A stretch of DNA of 64,000 nucleotides from assembly GCF_964019385.1 (NCBI RefSeq), contig NC_088645.1, positions 26,141,189-26,205,188 of the forward strand, given 5' to 3'. Under the pieces are notes generated by a model. That model made no database searches, was not told the DNA's origin, and worked only from the letters and a program-made list of their open reading frames with translations. The stretch comes from Sycon ciliatum. Its lineage: Eukaryota > Porifera > Calcarea > Leucosolenida > Sycettidae. The stretch's first letter is position 1, and the number at the start of each line of letters is the position of its first letter. The position numbers were made by a program, and so were the translations under genes. This document shows, piece by piece, positions 58,032 through 64,000 of this stretch.

Positions 58032-58349
58032 GTCAATCTGTCCTTCTAGGTGCTAGTGGTACAGGACAACAATCACCATTCACAGTGACATTTGGTGATG
58101 GACAACATACTGCTGATGTTACCAGTTACTTACCTATATGTATTGTGCCCAGTGGATCAGGACCATTCATTCGACTAGAGAAGACTGATGGTAGTCTAGT
58201 GTTGGCTGAGACAGGTGCCTTCACAATATTTGGAATAGCACCAGTGAACAGCACAAAACATCATATACTGGACACTTCATACACTGGACTGTACCATTGC
58301 AGAACAGCTACACACAAATCCACCCAGACATATCAACTCAACATTTTAG
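58032..58349 (+). CDS. Ig-like domain exon
   Basis: A 318-bp exon between CTCATGCAG and GTAAGT, phase 1 on both sides. It encodes one Ig-like domain of 105 complete residues: a first-strand VLLGASGTG, a cysteine in LPICIVPS, FTIFGIAPV, and the F-strand signature DTSYTGLYHC. The two cysteines are about 55 residues apart. The usual core Trp after the first Cys is absent, so it is a divergent V/I-type fold. It is probably part of an extracellular or cell-adhesion protein. Partner exons are not visible, and whether it belongs to the CCP receptor locus or the next gene is unknown. Confidence 0.75.
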
Positions 58350-59999
58350 GTAAGTACAAACCGGCTTCTTTTTTCTAATGTATGCAATGTGTACCAGGCG
58401 CCCGAGCAACAGAAAGCCTCCCCCATGAGCCCGAAGTTGCATATGACGCAATCAATGTACCAGACGAGTTGCGGCACTCTTGGTTGCAATAAGACGCAAG
58501 GAGTATATTTTCAAAGCATGCTGCACACCATTTATCCATGCTGAAGTCAACAATGAACAGTTTTGGAACTGATTTTCCTCTCCTGAGATCATTGTTGTCA
58601 ATTGCCATTTTGAGCAAAGACCGAATGCGATGCAAGGATTGTTCGATATATCCATTAGAGAGTTTACGCTTCACGTGGTTTAAGTTTGGAAAGTGAGAAA
58701 AAATGCGTTGAATCGCTTTTTTCCCGAGAGTTGGACTTCTGTCACGTTGAAAGCTCACTTTGCAACGTGAGATGCGCCTTTTGACCTTTTGACATCACGT
58801 TCGAAAATGGAAAAATACGTGAAGGGTAAACTCTCTAATAAACAAGTAAAAGAATAAACGAACACGCGACGCATACACCAAGGATTAGAGAGACAACCCG
58901 CAGCAACAACCAAAGGAAGAGAGAGCGCCGGATAGTCAGGAACAACGCAGATGACTAAGGCCAAAAGCAACTGGCATCGGTAAGCATAGGAAGTACAGGT
59001 ATGTTCCAATTCCGCAACATACATTCAAAACAAGGAGTACATGTACTGTCAATTCATAAAATTACAACACACACAAAGTCACAGAAGTCTCAAAAACTCT
59101 CTTACGATGTTTAGTCTCGTTGAGCATTACAGTCATCATAATGCAGTGCTCTTGGAGCACAAATTTCCTTTGTCTACTAAAACTCAACTGATTAGTTCCC
59201 CGAAAAACTGCGTGTTGAGCACGAGTGGTACTTTCTTGCAGGTTTGCGGAGTGGAAGGTTTGATAGAATTTTCGTGCACACTGGATGTCGTTTTCTTGTC
59301 AAGTGAGGAGCGCAAGTCCGCATAAAAAGCGTGATCTCGCAGTTCCTGATATTTTTAATACCATGGGAATGTGAGCAAATGCCAGGTTCCATTTTGTGCT
59401 AGTAGATCTCTATAGTGGCATTCACATGTCGTAGCAATCGTGTTCCTTGTTCGATTGGATAGGCAGTCCAGCGACAGGAATGGTGGTGTGTCCAGATACA
59501 AACCAAAGGAATGCTTAGCTCAATATGTGAGCCACGTGAGGTCTTGTTCAATTTTTATAATGCTTATGGTCAACACGTGATTTTTTCATCAACACACAAC
59601 TACAAAGACTGCAATTCGAAAGAAACCCTCATTGCAATGACGCCTAGACACGGTAACCGTTACTGTAGACAAGTCCCTCGACTACAACAGAGAACAGTTT
59701 GAACTAGCTCCTGGTTACAGAAAAAACACTCCATTGTAAGTAGCACAATGACATAATAGCATTTAACAAAACAGGATAATTCCCCTCCACACACAAAGTA
59801 CCCGGAAGGGCAGAACTTCCTTACAAGTAAGGTGCAACGTTTTTTTTTAACTCAGAGTTTCACGCTTCATCAGGCTATACTTATTCTGGTCTGAAACGGG
59901 GAATAATGCCTTGTTACAAATGTATATGCACAGGAAAGTAAGTGAAGAATCATTGCCTGAGGAATACAGTGGGAACCTCGTATATCTGTGTACTCACAC
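58350..59999. other. no recognisable gene
   Basis: A 127-codon minus ORF at 58758-58375 (starting MSFQRDRSPTLGKKAIQRIF) has no domain I recognise. A hammerhead-like remnant lies near 59851-59883 on the minus strand (CTGATGA then GCGTGAAAC, without a stem II of normal length). Confidence 0.3.
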
Positions 60000-60222
60000 G
60001 CACACACACTCCCACACATGCACATACACGCACGCGCGCGTGCGCGTGCAATGAATAACAAAACAAAAACATAATACTTACACTCACTCCAACACCCACA
60101 AGCCCAAAATCACACACACACTCACACACTCCTACACACACTCACACACGCACATACTCCTACACACACATAATATCTTCACCATCACATCCCCCCCCCC
60201 ACACACACGCACACAAACTCAC
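60000..60222. repeat. CA-rich microsatellite
   Basis: Interrupted (CA)n and CACACTC tracts, with a GCGCGCG stretch near 60033 and a C-run near 60190. A TG-rich stretch follows at about 60410-60560. Confidence 0.9.
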
Positions 60223-60597
60223 ACGTACACTGAACACCTTCATGCCGCCCACTGGGTGACCCAGACACCATACATTCACAGTGACACTCAGCCATACATG
60301 GACGTGTTGTCAGCTCACATTCACGCTGACGGAGTAGTCACATAGCTACAAAATTAATGTACGAGCATGATTGCAGAGCACATCTCTACCATGCCATATT
60401 TGGGCGTCGGTGCATGTGTGTATGCTTGTGGCGTTGTGGGTGTGTTTGTGTGGGTGTTTGTTGGTGTTTGCATAATTATGTATACGTGTGGGTGCGTGGT
60501 GAAGCATGGGCATGCATGTGGCACTGTGTGCGTGCGTAGTTGAGTGTGCAGTGAGTATAGGTGAATGTGTGGTGTGCATTAAAATAATAAATTCGAC

Positions 60598-60930
60598 GGG
60601 GTTCGCGTACCGGGCAGGTCTAGAACAAGGAGTCGTACAACTCCCTGGTCAAGAACCACCTTTTCGCTTTCGTGGGACGCCAACACCCCATGATCAGGCG
60701 TCAGATGCGGCTCCTAAACGGTGAGGGAGGATAGATCAGATCCACCAACCAGAGGCCAAAGGCCTCGATCCCATTTGCCACATCCATGTATTACTCATGC
60801 CAGGCCACGAGTTCCCAATTAACTGTGGGTCGCAGTACTTTTGGAAAAAATCCTTCCGCTTCCAAGCAGGACTTTAACCTGGTACCTCTCGTTTATCAAT
60901 CATGGTCTTAGACCAACCCACTGTGCCTGA
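60598..60930 (-). mobile_element. tRNA-derived SINE, minus strand
   Basis: Read on the minus strand it starts GGCACAGTGGGTTGGTCTAA, has GAGAGGTACCAGGTTAAAGTCCTGC, and continues in the same body as 3170-3455 reversed. The B box is one base off consensus. Confidence 0.7.
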
Positions 60931-61045
60931 CTGCTGTGGTGTGCATGCGTATGAGTAAAGGTGGCTGTCCTGGGTGCAAAGGTGAGGGTTCTGTGGAGGG
61001 TACAGTATGGTATTAGATTTGGCCTTGCGAAGTAAAATATAATTT

Positions 61046-62268
61046 GGCCCGATATCTGAGACTTTCGACCTTCGGGGCTACGCGGGTTTTTTGAGAAAAC
61101 ACAAAAAACAAATTTGTTCGCAAAAAAAATCGATTCCGTCAAAGCAAAGTGCAGAGACGACAATGGCGGAAGAAAATTGAAGGCGATTTTTGTGTCAGTT
61201 GCTTATTGGGCTCACGGAGCACAGCAGCAGTAATCCCATGGACGGTGATGCATCGTTCTTTGTGGATATCCTGTCCAGCGGCGACAGCGCTTCTAGTTCT
61301 GAGAGCGCATGTCAGGCGAATCGATCGCAAGTGACACGCGGTACTTACCTGTCGGTGGTGACGATGATGACTTGGCCTGGATGAGTATGAGCAAGGCCAA
61401 CCACAGTCTGCCTCAGCGATAGCTGCTATAGCTCCAGGCAAGGAAAACCAGGTGGATTCCTGACGGTACGCCGCTTGCAAGGTCACTGGGCGCCCTTGCG
61501 CGAGTGGCAGAACTGTTTCCTGAGTGTCACGCCAGACCTGCTAAACAGCGCGACATGATGCGAGTTTTCTTTGCGATGATGATCCTAAAATGTCTTGGAT
61601 GGCAAGCTCGATACTCGGGCTAATAATGGCGAATCAGACCATCACGGAGCACATGAGGCTGGGCAATCTCGAGTAACATTCTGTTACTTTTGAGTTGGTG
61701 GTGTGAAACGCTTGTCAGGCTGTGTTACTGATGTTTGGAAATGGTCAGTCTCCACAAAGTGCAACAAGGCGAATCTGGACGCATTTGCTCTGTTTGACTC
61801 CTTCACAATAAGCATGTGAATGCTGTTACATGTATCATGGTGTTCCGTCAAAATCTGTTGCAGTTTATCCTGTCAAGCATGTCCATCACCAGGAGAACAG
61901 ATAAATCACCTCTCCTTCTAATGCTGCTATTGCTGCTGTTGCAACTACACAACCTCAATAAAGTCACGGAATGCTGGAAATGAAGTACCTGAACAGTCAA
62001 AACACTCTACTATATTAGTTGGCTATTGATATCACGTGGGAACAATTTTTGGTGGCTCCAAACACACTAATCTTTCAAAATTGTAAAAAAAAAGAACAAT
62101 TCATTAACATGACTCCTGACTGTAAAATGCATTTCTACATGGTCAATATTGGTCTGATGGCCGTGAAACGAAGTCACAATACTCTACAAAGGCAAGACAT
62201 GAATTTGCAATAAAAAAATCAATTTCACCAAAACAGCCCCGAAGGTCGATTTTCTCAGATATTGGGCC
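61046..62268 (+). mobile_element. decayed DNA transposon with ATTT flanks
   Basis: The ends are inverted: GGCCCGATATCTGAGACTTT at 61046 and GGCCCAATATCTGAGAAAAT on the other strand at 62268, both followed by TCGACCTTCGGGGCT. ATTT flanks both sides (61042-61045 and 62269-62272). The interior has broken plus-strand coding pieces, such as FFVDILSSGDSASSSESA (about 61256) and RPAKQRDMMRVFFAMMILKCLGW (about 61535), which could be remnants of a transposase. The superfamily is not assigned. Confidence 0.65.
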
Positions 62269-62523
62269 ATTTGTTTTGTTCAAAAATGTTGAAGTTGGAA
62301 GAAAAAAGAGTTAAAAAGGAAGAACTATTATTATTGAGTGTTCGCCTGTAGATTGCGTCTATGACAGAGCATGATTTCAAAGTGTATGCCAGCGTGAATA
62401 TGAGCAGACATCATGTGCATGTATGGATGTGTGTGGGTGTATGGTGTTTGAGTTCTCCCAGAGGGCAGCGTTAAGGTGTTATAACAGTTAGGTGTGAGGT
62501 ATGAGTTTGTGTACTTGTATATA

Positions 62524-62612
62524 TTGTGTGTGTGTGAGTGTGTCTGTGTGTGTGTGTGTTTTGTGTGTGTGTGTGTGTGTAATGTGTGTTGTATGTGTGG
62601 GGGGGGGGGGGT
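62524..62612. repeat. TG microsatellite with G-run
   Basis: (TG)n tracts at 62524-62580, then GTGTTGTATGTG and a run of G at about 62599-62611. Confidence 0.9.
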
Positions 62613-62625
62613 GAGTATGAGTGTC

Positions 62626-62700
62626 CCATAATTATGGTGCAGTGGCATGTGCAGCGATTTCCAATAGATAGGTTGCGGGTTCGATTCCCGACGATTATGG
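62626..62700 (+). repeat. tRNA-like repeat head, not a functional tRNA
   Basis: A 75-base segment has a perfect 7-bp acceptor-type stem (CCATAAT/ATTATGG), an A-box-like TGGTGCAGTGG and a B box GGGTTCGATTCCC. No good anticodon stem forms and two extra bases separate the T arm from the acceptor strand. TCTTTCTTCTCTTTCTCAGAC follows, similar in style to the SINE bodies here, so a SINE head is the likely identity. Confidence 0.55.
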
Positions 62701-62824
62701 TCACACATGTCTTTCTTCTCTTTCTCAGACTCTTACTGACTTTTCTTTCATTCTCCTGGGTGGTTACCAACAGCCAGTGCATGCCGGAGTATGTGGTGTG
62801 ATGTGCGTGCGGGAAAAAATAAAA

Positions 62825-64000
62825 AAGGACCATTGTATTGTATTTTGTATTGTATTTTATTATTTTCCTTGGGCATTCCCAACAGACCCTAAGGTCTTCT
62901 TACAGAGTGCCCAAGATGAATGAAATTGTTAAGTTCCTGGCGAAATGAATTGGGGATATGATTTGTGCGAAGCGATTCGGGAAGCGCATTAAAGCGGTCA
63001 GCACCAAGGAATGAAATAGATCTGTATCCAGCTTGAGCTTGCACAATGGGTAAGGAAAGGGAATAATGGACTTGGCCGCGGGTTACTTTCTCTGTGTGAG
63101 CGCAGTCACGGCGAATGGAGAACATGTCAGAGAGGAGTGAACTGCAGATATTGTGGATGCAACGGAACACGAAGAATATGGACTTAGTATGATATCTTTT
63201 GTCTAAGCTAATTATGTGGTATCGCTCAAGCAAGTATGATGTCCGCGTGAATGTGTCATGCTCAAATATGCATCTAAGTGCTCTCTTACTTATGCGTAGC
63301 AGCTGATCTCTCACATTGTCAGCGAGGCAGTGGACGTAGGCAGTGCTGGCGTACTCGAGCTTGCTCTGGACTACTGACAAGTAGAACTGCCTTCTGGCCT
63401 GGACAGCAAGGTTCCTCCTTCCACGTCGAAAAGCACCTAGTTTCTTTCCGATGTCTTCCCTGAGGGAGTTAACGTGGGCACTGAAACTGAAAGTTGAATC
63501 GAGAGTCAGTCCTAGATACTTAACTTCGTCAGACGGGGCAATAACAGTCGAACCACAGACAATGCTCAGGTTAGGTGGGGGATGTGAGCGTCTGCTGTGG
63601 ATCAGTAGTACTTGGCTCTTGCTGGAGTTCAGGAGCAGGCCGCGATCTGTGAGGTGCTGCTTAACCACTGAAAAATCGTCTTCTAAGTAAGACATGAGAA
63701 TTCGTGGACACTTTCCAGAGGCATACAGGGTGGTGTCGTCTGCATAAAGAAGGCATTGGGAACGCAATGGCAGAGTGGGGACAAGTCGAGTGTAGATGCT
63801 GAAGAGGGTAGGGACTAGGACGGAACCCTGGGGAACGCCCCTAGTGCAGGTTCTACAGTCACTTGTGGTTCCGTTCACTTCTACGCGTTGCTGTCGGTGA
63901 GACAGATACGACTTGAACCACTCAAGAGCATTTCCACGGATCTTCAGATTGTGAAGGTCATCTATTAGCGTTTGGTGGTGGACGCGGTCAAAGGCTTTGC
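62825..64000 (-). mobile_element. LINE 3' half running off the window edge
   Basis: Minus strand: an open RT frame enters from beyond 64000 with KAFDRVHHQTL, then TRGVPQGSVLVPTLFSIY, the catalytic YADDTTLYASG (about 63740), LLLNSSKSQVLLI, VKYLGLTLDSTFSF, and a C-terminal block with RFNALPESLRTNHIPNSFRQ. The frame is uninterrupted to the stop at 62889. The 3' UTR GGGTCTGTTGGGAATGCCCAAG and an AATAC-type tail follow. The undamaged frame suggests a fairly recent insertion. A short relative is at 53505-53665. Confidence 0.9.

Noticed and set aside
62626-62700. 75-base tRNA-like fold taken as a true tRNA gene
   Set aside because: There is no proper anticodon stem and there are extra bases before the 3' acceptor strand; it fits a SINE head better.

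Overview
The window is animal nuclear DNA, dense in transposons. The few real coding pieces are short exons bounded by consensus AG/GT splice sites, all in phase 1, encoding extracellular-type modules (a sushi/CCP domain, Ser/Thr-rich stalks, a transmembrane segment with a cytoplasmic tail, an Ig-like domain). The mix of CR1-like LINEs, a Penelope-like element, Ty3/gypsy elements, tRNA-derived repeats and foldback DNA elements suggests a marine invertebrate, possibly early-branching such as a sponge or cnidarian. I cannot fix the taxon from sequence alone.

Host genes. On the plus strand, exons at 1103-1288 (CCP), 2587-2715 (cysteine module), 9845-9874 (10-residue linker), 21140-21223 and 31844-31963 (duplicated Ser/Thr/Pro stalk exons) and 39806-40080 (membrane span, tyrosine-bearing tail and stop) fit together as the 3' part of one single-pass receptor gene inflated to about 39 kb by transposon-filled introns. 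A separate Ig-like exon lies at 58032-58349. Two acidic minus-strand ORFs (11910-12081, 46210-46582) are weak candidates for other genes.

Mobile DNA by region. 0.6-2.3 kb: foldback elements. 2.9-9.5 kb: a SINE and a nearly full-length CR1-like LINE whose ORF1 is interrupted by a MITE. 10.4-11.1 kb: a pogo-like MITE. 13.6-14.3 kb: RT debris. 14.6-19.7 kb: a very young Ty3/gypsy element (274-bp LTRs with one difference, GAAAT target duplication). 19.8-25.5 and 30.5-34.0 kb: two copies of a segmental duplication; one carries a 92-unit, 18-bp minisatellite absent from the other. 27.5-30.5 kb: giant inverted repeats flanked by TTAA. 34.0-39.5 kb: an LTR element with no visible polymerase that carries a signal-peptide/ubiquitin fusion ORF. 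41-44 kb: a long hairpin, a minisatellite and a decayed LINE. 46.8-48.8 kb: repeat monomers of about 586 bp, each containing a hammerhead-ribozyme motif (retrozyme-like). 49-64 kb: LINE fragments of several clades, a Penelope-like RT fragment, a tandem array of 280-bp tRNA-like repeats, a TTT-rich-flanked DNA element and microsatellites.

The most notable signals are the hammerhead-bearing repeats (one with both stems I and II fully paired) in the same window as a Penelope-like RT, the ubiquitin fusion inside an LTR element, and the post-duplication expansion of a minisatellite beside a duplicated receptor stalk exon.
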